From contig WLME01000069.1 in assembly GCA_009700365.1 (NCBI GenBank), forward strand, positions 1-6,147: a DNA stretch of 6,147 bases, in the 5' to 3' direction. The number at the start of each line of letters is the position of its first letter. The stretch's first letter is position 1. The notes under the pieces are model-generated. The model made no database searches, was not told where the DNA came from, and was given only the letters and a program-made list of their open reading frames with translations. Made by a program: the position numbers and the translations under genes. Below, piece after piece: positions 1 to 5,712 of this stretch. Origin of the DNA: Actinomycetota bacterium. Lineage in GTDB: Bacteria; Actinomycetota; Actinomycetes; Nanopelagicales; Nanopelagicaceae.

Positions 1-13
1 GTCGAAAAAGAAG

Positions 14-43
14 AAGAATCTTTACTCGAGCTCGTTAATTCTT
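14..43 (-). terminator. Possible weak terminator at the end of the minus-strand operon
   Basis: Read on the minus strand, AAGAAT (43-38) can pair with ATTCTT (19-14), and a T-rich tract with five consecutive T follows at 12-5. The stem is only six AT-rich pairs around an 18-base loop, and it overlaps the stop codon of the muramidase gene. An alternative seven-base pairing uses 49-55 with 14-20. The position is right for an operon terminator but the predicted structure is weak, and the window ends before the convergent side can be read. Confidence 0.25.
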
Positions 44-1333
44 GATCTGATTCTTACAGCCATCTTTTGCCGGTTTGATAACTGGTTTCTTGGTAGGTGC
101 CGGTGGGGGAGTCGGACCCTGTTCAATTGTTAACACGAGTGGAGTTTTTACATCTGCGTGAGTGCCAGAAGCGTCTTTAAAGCCAACATTTCCAATCCAG
201 GTGCCGGCCGGAATTCCTGCAATTGTTAACTTCCACGATCCGCTCGTTTCGCGCTGAACAGTCTGCGTCACTTGTGGCACTGTTCCATTGCTTGAGTTGA
301 AGTAAAACCTGACGCTGCCTGTTACAACAGGAGATGAGTCCGGACGTTTGACATCGACAGTAATTACAGCATTTTTATTTGTTTTTGTTGCGACAACAGA
401 TGTAAGCGTTATCGTGGATGTTTCACCTTGTGGCATTTGATCTGCTTCATCTGGAATCCATGTTCCAGTAAGTAAACTCTGGAATTTTTCTGATGGGCCA
501 GCAAAGACATTTAAATCAAGGCGCGAACCAGGAACACCATACTTTGGGGCAATTCCACATGAGCTGTACTGCCACATAGTCCAATTTGCCGAACACTGTG
601 ATGTGGTCCAAGAATGCACAAAACAGCCACCAGGTTTGACGTTGGGTTTGGCATCAACCTTCGCAGGATCAATTGCGTATTGAGCGATCCACAAAGGGTA
701 TGTGGCTAGTTCCTTATCTCTTAAGAGCGCTGTCTCTAGGAAGTGTGGGGATGAGTAAATGAGTGGAGTACGTCCAGTCTTATCTTTCAGTGCTTTTAAG
801 AAAGTCTTCGACCATAACGTTGCAGCGCTTCGGGTTGCATATTTTTTACAAACTTTGGTGGAACTCAATTGGGTGCAGTTATTTTCCAGATCGAGGGCGA
901 TTGGCAGGTCGTTGTTGTTAAAACCGCCGATTGATCCGATTCTCCAGGTTACTTTGAGCGCTTGCACTCTGGCATCTCGCGCTATTGCCGCAGGGGTTGT
1001 GACATTAGGAAGAATTGCATAGTGATAGAAGCCTGTATAAATACCGGCCGCTTGTGCGGCACTTCGATCACCAGATAGATATTTCAAAGCTAATAGGTCT
1101 GCATCATCTCGCGTATCTGATGCCTTAATCATGACGAATGAGACTCCGGCATCGTGCATTTTCTGAAAATTTATAGCTTTGTCATTGGGATGTTGCCACC
1201 GGCTGATATCTACTCCAGCAATTTTTCCTCCAGGTCCTGCAAGAGGTAAATCGGTTGCATGTGAAATCGGTGCCCATTGAACTGAAAAAATAAAGAGCAG
1301 AAAGGCAGTAGATACGGAAAATATTCTTCTCAT
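35..1333 (-). CDS. Secreted GH25-family muramidase (lysozyme) with C-terminal Ig-like domain
   Basis: Predicted to hydrolyse the beta-1,4 bond between N-acetylmuramic acid and N-acetylglucosamine in peptidoglycan, outside the membrane. The 432-residue protein begins with a signal peptide: MRR, a hydrophobic stretch at about 4-23, and probable cleavage after SHA at residue 26. The GH25 domain spans about 38-280. It carries GVDISRWQ (D42), FVMIKASD, GFYHYA, the catalytic-type DLE motif (D148, E150), YSSP, LWIAQY, MWQYSS and a late D273 in RLDLNVF. These match the acidic residues conserved in the family. Residues about 308-405 look like a beta-rich Ig-like repeat, followed by a proline/lysine-rich tail with a single cysteine. 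Several cysteines (153, 162, 237, 247, 259) could form disulfides in the exported protein. The start overlaps the stop of the upstream gene by ATGA and has no clear Shine-Dalgarno, so translation is probably coupled. The exact role (cell-wall remodelling versus attack on other cells) cannot be read from the sequence. Confidence 0.9.
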   Translation of the reverse strand: MRRIFSVSTAFLLFIFSVQWAPISHATDLPLAGPGGKIAGVDISRWQHPNDKAINFQKMHDAGVSFVMIKASDTRDDADLLALKYLSGDRSAAQAAGIYTGFYHYAILPNVTTPAAIARDARVQALKVTWRIGSIGGFNNNDLPIALDLENNCTQLSSTKVCKKYATRSAATLWSKTFLKALKDKTGRTPLIYSSPHFLETALLRDKELATYPLWIAQYAIDPAKVDAKPNVKPGGCFVHSWTTSQCSANWTMWQYSSCGIAPKYGVPGSRLDLNVFAGPSEKFQSLLTGTWIPDEADQMPQGETSTITLTSVVATKTNKNAVITVDVKRPDSSPVVTGSVRFYFNSSNGTVPQVTQTVQRETSGSWKLTIAGIPAGTWIGNVGFKDASGTHADVKTPLVLTIEQGPTPPPAPTKKPVIKPAKDGCKNQIKN

Positions 1334-1599
1334 TTTTCAACGACCACGATGCTCATTTTGAAAACATCATAAATTGCCCCTTGCAAGAGTGCGCGGTGGC
1401 GAAGACGTGTCTCCTGAAAATTATGACCTGTGGCCAACTTATTGCTATCTCTAAAATCCAAGGTAAGGCGCCCGTTTTCAAAAGATTCTAGACGTGCATC
1501 AAAGTATGCAATCCAAATAACGCGATCCTGGCTCTCGACAATATCAAGCACTTCATTCCATCTCTGGCGAATATCAGAGAGTGAGAGCTCAGTAGTCAT
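1330..1599 (-). CDS. Small protein resembling the C-terminal domain of DNA polymerase III subunit tau (DnaX)
   Basis: This 89-residue soluble protein has no signal peptide or membrane segment. Its pattern, with IRQRWNEVLDIVE, then RVIWIAYFDARLE, then GRLTLDF and a late helix LLQGAIYDVF, resembles the region near the C-terminus of actinobacterial DnaX. There an LxxxWxxVLxxV helix is followed by a W-centred strand and a strand of the type 'G.TLTLGF'. This is recognised from memory of the family, not from a search. The AAA+ ATPase and zinc-binding parts of DnaX are absent, so it cannot be a clamp loader by itself. It could be a free domain that binds a replication partner, or a protein that reuses the fold. 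It overlaps the muramidase gene by ATGA and begins 22 bp after the regulator upstream. No Shine-Dalgarno is visible before its ATG. A TAAAGT hexamer ends six bases upstream, so it may have its own leaderless transcript. Confidence 0.72.
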   Translation of the reverse strand: MTTELSLSDIRQRWNEVLDIVESQDRVIWIAYFDARLESFENGRLTLDFRDSNKLATGHNFQETRLRHRALLQGAIYDVFKMSIVVVEK

Positions 1600-1605
1600 G
1601 CCGTG

Positions 1606-1611
1606 ACTTTA
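1606..1611 (-). promoter_or_regulatory. Candidate -10 element for a leaderless transcript of the DnaX-like gene
   Basis: The minus strand reads TAAAGT, then six bases (CACGGC), then the ATG at 1599. A TAnnnT hexamer at -12 to -7 from the start codon is the arrangement known for leaderless actinobacterial transcripts. No recognisable -35 element and no Shine-Dalgarno is present. The motif is short and could be chance. Confidence 0.3.
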
Positions 1612-1621
1612 CCGCAGGAAT

Positions 1622-2308
1622 TTAATGCCGGGGCGCACCTAGCCATTTGAAATACTCTCCGGCCAAAATTACTCGAAGGTTTCTACTTCTATCAGGAGAA
1701 ATTGAAAGATGCTGCGCAATCCTTGCAACTATCTGCTCTACAGATTTTTCAGATACAAATCGAACTCGAGCAATCTCGGAATTGCTTAGCCCTTGAGCTA
1801 CAAGCCGTAGAGTTTCAATTTGGATATCCGTGAGGTTACTGAGAATGCTAATAAATGAATCCTCATGGATAGTTGAGTGAATGCTTATCCATTTCATATC
1901 TGATCCGTTATCGGCGGCATCGATACTCTCAGAGAGAGCAAAGGTAATAATGGACAAATCAGAAACAGATCGCTTGAGAATTATTTTGCTTCCTCGGGGA
2001 ATATTTCGCTCGAGAAGTCCAAAGAGGCGCAAATCCGGGCATGAGGTGATTATGACTATCCCTAACTTGGGGTCAATCTTTCTAAATCTTTGAAGCAAGC
2101 CAATAGCTTCTTCTCCGGAAAATTGAAGATCGATGAGGACGATCTCGGGCTGAAGAGAACGAAAGAGATTTTCAGCGACAAAGACGTTTGCGGCTTCTCC
2201 GACAATATTTGTACTGTGCAAACGCAATGAAGCAGACATCGTCGCGAGCTCAAATGCATCATCATTAATGAGCAGTACGCGCGCAGGATTTGCCAGAGTT
2301 TTAACCAT
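1622..2308 (-). CDS. Orphan response regulator, NarL/FixJ (LuxR-type HTH) family
   Basis: A cytoplasmic DNA-binding regulator normally switched by phosphorylation. From the ATG at 2308 it has 228 residues. A TTG at 2326 would add six, and residue numbers here use that longer form. The receiver domain (about 16-135) keeps every expected phosphorylation residue: the acidic pair D22/D23, phospho-acceptor D66 (IVLIDLQ), T94 (VIITS) and K118 (IILKRS). The usual proline after the phospho-aspartate loop is missing. The C-terminal LuxR helix-turn-helix lies at about 165-212 (LTDIQIETLRLVAQGLSNSEIA, shown in part: LTDIQIETL, GLSNSEIA, then SEKSVEQIVARI). I prefer the ATG start because the TTG lies inside a perfect palindrome that looks like a regulatory site and has no good ribosome binding site. 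No partner kinase is adjacent, since the nearby SenX3 has its own OmpR-type partner. The target genes are unknown; the flanking palindromes suggest autoregulation. Confidence 0.88.
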   Translation of the reverse strand: MVKTLANPARVLLINDDAFELATMSASLRLHSTNIVGEAANVFVAENLFRSLQPEIVLIDLQFSGEEAIGLLQRFRKIDPKLGIVIITSCPDLRLFGLLERNIPRGSKIILKRSVSDLSIITFALSESIDAADNGSDMKWISIHSTIHEDSFISILSNLTDIQIETLRLVAQGLSNSEIARVRFVSEKSVEQIVARIAQHLSISPDRSRNLRVILAGEYFKWLGAPRH

Positions 2309-2320
2309 AGATAAGGGTAG

Positions 2321-2341
2321 TTCCAATTCTTTGAATTGGAA
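2321..2341. promoter_or_regulatory. Perfect 9+3+9 inverted repeat, candidate operator upstream of the NarL-type regulator
   Basis: Arms TTCCAATTC (2321-2329) and GAATTGGAA (2333-2341) are exact inverted repeats around TTT. The element begins 12 bases upstream of the ATG at 2308, in the gap after nnrD. No T-tract follows on the minus strand, which argues against an intrinsic terminator. Dimeric LuxR-type regulators typically bind palindromes of about this size, so autoregulation by the adjacent gene product is a reasonable inference. An RNA hairpin that affects translation of the downstream gene is the alternative. Confidence 0.5.
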
Positions 2342-2345
2342 GAGA

Positions 2346-2357
2346 AGGGATATCCCT
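2346..2357. repeat. Perfect 12-bp palindrome between nnrD and the NarL-type regulator
   Basis: AGGGATATCCCT is exactly self-complementary with no spacer. It lies four bases beyond the larger inverted repeat, in the same 55-bp gap. Its centre is about 20 bp (two helical turns) from the centre of the larger palindrome, so two protein dimers could sit on the same face of the DNA. The function is unknown, and a 12-bp palindrome alone can arise by chance. Confidence 0.35.
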
Positions 2358-2363
2358 AGCGAG

Positions 2364-3212
2364 CTAAGAGAGAATTTTGCGGATTGCGCTCGGAATATGC
2401 GCAGTAATCATCGAGGCAGATATTGGTGCGCCACCGGATGCAAGGTTTGCAGCCACATTGTGAATGTATGCACCTGAAGCAGCAACTTCAGCTAATCGTT
2501 GTGGTGAATTGAGAATTTCAATGTAGTTAGTTGCAACGAGTGCGCCAATAATTCCTGCAAGTACATCACCCGAACCAGCCGTGGCAAGCCACGATGTAGC
2601 TTTGGGAAGAGTTATTACAAAATCACCTTGCGCAACAATTGTTTTAGAACCCTTCAGCAGAACTGTCACATCGAATTCCTCAGACGCTTTTACAGACCAC
2701 GTTATTGGGTCTGCTTCAATCATTTCGGATGAGACCGTGATGGAACGCTCTGCAAAGAGTTTCGCTAGCTCACCAGCATGGGGAGTAATCAATGTGGGTT
2801 GGCTCAGCCTTCCAGCTAAATAGATTGCCCCAGCATCAAGAACAGTAGGAACAGTTTGGAGTTTCATTAATTGAAACCAGCGATGTCGTAACCACGTTGT
2901 GAAATCGCTATACCTTTTCCGTTCGATTCCAGATCCCGCAAGCCAAGCAGTGACTGGACCAGGTTGAACAACGGTCTCTGGCGATTGATGCAGCACCAAA
3001 TGCGCTAATCCAGATGAACTGTGAAAACGGGCCATACCAAGACCTGTCGCTTGCGCCGCCGATGTAGTCAGAACTGCAGCACCGGGATATCGCGCCGACC
3101 CTGTAATGAGGCCGAGCACGCCTCGAGAATATTTATGGTCTAAATCGCTAGGAACGATGATGCAACGAGCAGCATCACGAGCTGTAAATGTGCGAGATTT
3201 CTTGGCGACCAT
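2364..3212 (-). CDS. nnrD: ADP/ATP-dependent NAD(P)H-hydrate dehydratase
   Basis: Repairs hydrated NADH and NADPH, which form spontaneously or by side reactions, by dehydrating the S-epimer with nucleotide hydrolysis in the cytoplasm. The 282-residue protein covers the ribokinase-like CARKD domain: HKYSRGVLGLITGS (about 26-39) with RYPGAAVLT, the dinucleotide-side motif VLDAGA (124-129), TPHAGE (143-148), VLLKGS (184-189) and the nucleotide-binding LATAGSGDVLAG (209-220, D216). The C-terminus has the usual AASGAYIHN helix. Many bacteria fuse this domain to the NnrE epimerase. No epimerase domain is present here, so that activity must lie elsewhere or be absent. The ATG start is 9 bp after the regX3-like stop, consistent with one operon. 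A GAGG at about 14 bases upstream is a distant, weak ribosome binding site. Confidence 0.93.
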   Translation of the reverse strand: MVAKKSRTFTARDAARCIIVPSDLDHKYSRGVLGLITGSARYPGAAVLTTSAAQATGLGMARFHSSSGLAHLVLHQSPETVVQPGPVTAWLAGSGIERKRYSDFTTWLRHRWFQLMKLQTVPTVLDAGAIYLAGRLSQPTLITPHAGELAKLFAERSITVSSEMIEADPITWSVKASEEFDVTVLLKGSKTIVAQGDFVITLPKATSWLATAGSGDVLAGIIGALVATNYIEILNSPQRLAEVAASGAYIHNVAANLASGGAPISASMITAHIPSAIRKILS

Positions 3213-3221
3213 ACATTGAGT

Positions 3222-3911
3222 CTACGCCTCGAATTTATAACCTAATCCCCGAATAGTTTGAATTAAGACCGGATTAGCTGGATCATCTTCAATCTTTGAG
3301 CGCAATCGCTTAATGTGAACATCAAGGGTCTTTGTATCTCCGTAATAATCTCCACCCCACACGCGATCAATGAGCTGTCCACGTGTAAGAACACGTCCTG
3401 AATTTCGCATCAAGAATTCGAGAAGTTCAAATTCTTTAAGGGGAAGTGGAATCAATGAACCTTTAACAGTTACTTGATGTCGTTCAATGTCCATCCGAAT
3501 ACCGCCAACGTTATGTATTCCAATGTTGTCAGAGGATGAGGATTCGTCGGGCACCCCGCGTCGCAGGACTGCCTTAATACGAGCTACGAGTTCACGAGCC
3601 GAATAAGGCTTTGTGACGTAATCATCTGCGCCAAGCTCTAACCCGACCACTTTATCGACTTCAGAGTCTTTTGCAGTGAGCATGATGATTGGAATGTTTG
3701 AAGAAGTTCGAATAGTTCGGCATACATCGATGCCAGAGATTTCTGGAATCATCAGATCTAGGAGAACTAAATCGAATTGCTCAGAATTAAATGCCTCAAT
3801 GCCGAGCTTTCCGGTCTCTGAAACGTGAGTCGCAAACCCCTCTTTTTCAAGAAGAAAACTCAAGGCTTCAGAGAATGAAATTTCATCTTCGATTATCAGT
3901 ATCTTGCTCAT
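3222..3911 (-). CDS. regX3: OmpR/PhoB-family response regulator, RegX3-like
   Basis: Transcription factor of the phosphate-limitation two-component system, acting as a phosphorylated dimer on DNA. The 229-residue length is typical. The receiver domain (1-120) has the acidic pocket E8/D9/E10, phospho-acceptor D52 (VLLDLMIP), T79 (IIMLTAK) and K101 in GADDYVTKPYS. The C-terminal winged-helix domain (about 130-229) shows LPLKEFELLEFLMRNSGRVL, the recognition-helix region TLDVHIKRLRSKIEDD and the closing IRTIRGLGYKFE-type motif (here LIQTIRGLGYKFEA). Its ATG overlaps the kinase stop codon by ATGA. A strong AGGAG lies ten bases before the start, inside the end of the kinase gene (3922-3926 on the plus strand). 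Kinase partner, gene order and the divergent phoU all support the RegX3 assignment over other OmpR-type regulators. Confidence 0.95.
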   Translation of the reverse strand: MSKILIIEDEISFSEALSFLLEKEGFATHVSETGKLGIEAFNSEQFDLVLLDLMIPEISGIDVCRTIRTSSNIPIIMLTAKDSEVDKVVGLELGADDYVTKPYSARELVARIKAVLRRGVPDESSSSDNIGIHNVGGIRMDIERHQVTVKGSLIPLPLKEFELLEFLMRNSGRVLTRGQLIDRVWGGDYYGDTKTLDVHIKRLRSKIEDDPANPVLIQTIRGLGYKFEA

Positions 3912-4966
3912 TCGTTTATTTCTCCTGGAGTCTGATAGATAGGTAATCTAAAAGCAAAAGTTGAGCCCACATTCTGCGAGCTCCATACTTTGATTTCACC
4001 ACCATGTTTTGCTGCCACATGTTTCACGATTGAGAGTCCCAGACCTGTGCCACCTGTTTCGCGGGATCGAGCTGGATCTACTCGGTAAAAGCGTTCAAAG
4101 ATTCTTTCTAAATCGGATTCTGGGATTCCGATTCCCTGGTCAGCTACCGAAATTGTGACGATATCTGCCTCGGTACTTGTCGAGATGGAAACATTTGTAT
4201 TCTCAGGAGAATAGTTAATGGCATTTTCAATGAGATTGTGAATCGCCATTAAAAGTTGATCGCTATCTCCAAAAACTTTTACATCGGTTTGTTCTGAAAC
4301 GGATAGACCAATTTTCCGAGCTTCTGAAGTAGTTTGACATTGATCGACAGCTTCAGAGATAAGTTCGCCGACAGATAGGGGTTCGGCAATTTGCAATGGG
4401 TCAGAATCTTGTAAGCGAGATAGGTTGATAATCTCTTGAACCAATTCTGTAAGACGTTTTGCTTCTTGTTGCATTCTTGAGGCAAACTTTTCTACAGATG
4501 CTGGTTCATTCTTGGCAGATAGAACTGCTTCGCTCAGAAGCGATAGAGCGCCAATTGGAGTTTTGAGTTCGTGTGAAATATTTGCCACAAAATCTCTACG
4601 TACCTCGTGCACGCGCTCTGCCTCGCTCTCATCGCTAAGCAAAACGAGAATTTGGAGATCTTTCTCTAGAGAAATAACTTTCACAGTAAGCTCTCGAACA
4701 CCTTCACCTATAGGCCCGCGAGGTACCTCAATTTTTCCACTTTGATTGATTCCGGTTCGTCGTACAACTCGAATAATGGCTAAAAGTTCAGGACTTAATA
4801 TTCGTCCATCTTTCATGATGTTTAAATTCTCAATACCTGGTGAAGTAAAAAGCGAAATATCACCAGGAGCTAAAAGAAGAACATCTTGGTCGAGCTGCTC
4901 AAGCACATCAAATAAAATAGGCGGGGCTTCACGTCGAGGTGTTTCCTCTGAACGCCGGAGCCACAT
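3908..4966 (-). CDS. senX3: SenX3-like sensor histidine kinase without transmembrane segments
   Basis: Autophosphorylating kinase that should donate phosphate to the adjacent RegX3-like regulator. Residues about 15-115 form a PAS-like sensory region of the SenX3 type (for example KDGRILSPELLAIIRVVRR and VPRGPIGEG). The dimerisation/phospho-acceptor helix carries H132 in RRDFVANISHELKTPIGALS. The ATPase domain has an N-box NLIENAINYS (N248), G1 DQGIGIP (276-282), an F-box FERFYRVD and G2 GGTGLGLS (305-312). Known SenX3 proteins have two membrane helices before the PAS region. Here the protein starts at MWLRRSEE and contains no hydrophobic segment. An in-frame TAG at 4976-4978 excludes a longer form, and phoU begins only 89 bp away. 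The kinase is therefore predicted to be cytoplasmic. No Shine-Dalgarno precedes the ATG. Confidence 0.94.
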   Translation of the reverse strand: MWLRRSEETPRREAPPILFDVLEQLDQDVLLLAPGDISLFTSPGIENLNIMKDGRILSPELLAIIRVVRRTGINQSGKIEVPRGPIGEGVRELTVKVISLEKDLQILVLLSDESEAERVHEVRRDFVANISHELKTPIGALSLLSEAVLSAKNEPASVEKFASRMQQEAKRLTELVQEIINLSRLQDSDPLQIAEPLSVGELISEAVDQCQTTSEARKIGLSVSEQTDVKVFGDSDQLLMAIHNLIENAINYSPENTNVSISTSTEADIVTISVADQGIGIPESDLERIFERFYRVDPARSRETGGTGLGLSIVKHVAAKHGGEIKVWSSQNVGSTFAFRLPIYQTPGEINE

Positions 4967-4972
4967 GAAGCA

Positions 4973-4978
4973 AGACTA
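4973..4978 (-). promoter_or_regulatory. Candidate -10 element for leaderless senX3 transcript
   Basis: The minus strand reads TAGTCT, six bases, then the ATG at 4966. This is the spacing expected if transcription starts at the A of the start codon. No ribosome binding site is present. A 17-bp spacer would put the -35 region at 4996-5001, inside the first PHO-box-like unit, consistent with control by RegX3. Confidence 0.4.
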
Positions 4979-4994
4979 TCGGGAGAAAATGGCT

Positions 4995-5034
4995 GTTTAC
5001 CCTGCGTTCATACCAATGATTTCCATTATTCACC
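4995..5034 (+). promoter_or_regulatory. PHO-box-like direct repeats, probable RegX3 operator of the divergent senX3/phoU promoters
   Basis: Heptamers resembling the actinobacterial PHO box GTTCACC occur at 11-bp steps: GTTTACC at 4995 (6 of 7), GTTCATA at 5006 (5 of 7) and ATTCACC at 5028 (6 of 7). The position at 5017 is degenerate (1 of 7). The 11-bp period of direct-repeat units is the known arrangement of Streptomyces PhoP sites, and RegX3 is its orthologue. The array fills the middle of the 89-bp divergent region and reaches the -35 positions of both predicted promoters, so one site could govern both genes. Confidence 0.62.
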
Positions 5035-5043
5035 GAACCCCCC

Positions 5044-5049
5044 TATTTT
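5044..5049 (+). promoter_or_regulatory. Candidate -10 element for leaderless phoU transcript
   Basis: TATTTT is followed by six bases (TGCCCC) and then the phoU ATG, placing the hexamer at -12 to -7 of the start codon. There is no Shine-Dalgarno. The last PHO-box-like unit ends nine bases upstream, and a -35 with a 17-bp spacer (5021-5026, TTCCAT) is a poor match. An activator-dependent promoter would explain that. Confidence 0.45.
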
Positions 5050-5055
5050 TGCCCC

Positions 5056-5712
5056 ATGGCACTCATCCGTTCGGTATTCCAAGAAGAGCTTGATGGCGTT
5101 TCCCAATCCCTTGTGGACCTTGCAACAATGGTCACAGAGTCGATGCAGAAAGCTACAAGTGCGCTGTTAAATGCTGAACTGTCTATTGCCGAAGAAGTTA
5201 TCTCTGCTGATGAAAAGATTGATACATACCAGCACGAACTCGATAGCAGAATTATCGACATCATTGCTCGTCAACAACCTGTAGCTTCAGATCTTCGCGC
5301 ACTCATTACCGCACTTCGAATGAGCGCAGATCTTGAACGCATGGGCGATCTCTCACACCACATCGCAAAAGTCGCACGCCTTCGACATCCAGAGTCGGCA
5401 GTGCCACAAGAACTTCAATCAACCATCAGGACGATGGGTGAAGTTGCTTCAAAAATTTCTGAAAAAGTGGGCACCGTTATCGAAACTCGTAATACTTTGA
5501 TGGCCCTCGAGCTCGAAAAAGATGATGATGAGATGGACTCTCTCCATCGCAGCTTGATTACCGTTCTAACCTCTGGCTCCTGGGATAAAGGTGTCCCTTC
5601 AGCAATCGACATCACACTTTTAGGTCGTTACTACGAGCGCTTCGCCGATCATGCCGTCTCGGTCTCACGTCGCGTCTACTTCCTTGTCACAGGAGAATTT
5701 GCACCCGCTTAA
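5056..5712 (+). CDS. phoU: Phosphate-signalling regulator PhoU
   Basis: Cytoplasmic all-helical protein that links the PstSCAB phosphate transporter to the phosphate sensor kinase and keeps the system off when phosphate is sufficient. The 218-residue length fits the family. It consists of two three-helix PhoU repeats, about 1-110 and 115-218. Conserved features are the RQQPVASDLRAL segment (72-83) and the two metal-binding ExxxD motifs, E94-D98 (DLERMGD) and E194-D198 (YYERFAD). The end, RRVYFLVTGE, is typical. The start follows a TAnnnT hexamer directly and has no ribosome binding site. The gene is divergent from senX3-regX3 across the PHO-box-like repeats. No pst transporter gene is in the window. 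In other bacteria PhoU contacts the PAS region of the kinase; with a membrane-free SenX3 here that contact could be the main input (inference). Confidence 0.96.
   Translation: MALIRSVFQEELDGVSQSLVDLATMVTESMQKATSALLNAELSIAEEVISADEKIDTYQHELDSRIIDIIARQQPVASDLRALITALRMSADLERMGDLSHHIAKVARLRHPESAVPQELQSTIRTMGEVASKISEKVGTVIETRNTLMALELEKDDDEMDSLHRSLITVLTSGSWDKGVPSAIDITLLGRYYERFADHAVSVSRRVYFLVTGEFAPA

Noticed and set aside
1..45. Possible C-terminal end of a plus-strand gene (frame 1, ending VEKEEESLLELVNS with TGA at 43-45), convergent with the muramidase gene
   Set aside because: Only 14 codons are visible, and the other two plus-strand frames are also open from the window edge (one to 38, one beyond), so a real coding end cannot be told from chance.
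759..1022. 87-codon plus-strand frame inside the muramidase gene
   Set aside because: It is antisense to the conserved GH25 catalytic region with no sign of independent coding.
2309..2326. TTG start at 2326 for the NarL-type regulator
   Set aside because: TTG lies inside the perfect palindrome, has only a weak AAAGAA upstream, and adds six residues with no family support. The ATG at 2308 is the better start.
4746..5093. 115-codon plus-strand frame crossing the senX3/phoU gap
   Set aside because: It is antisense to the conserved SenX3 PAS region and overlaps the start of phoU in a different frame; its composition is unlike a real protein.
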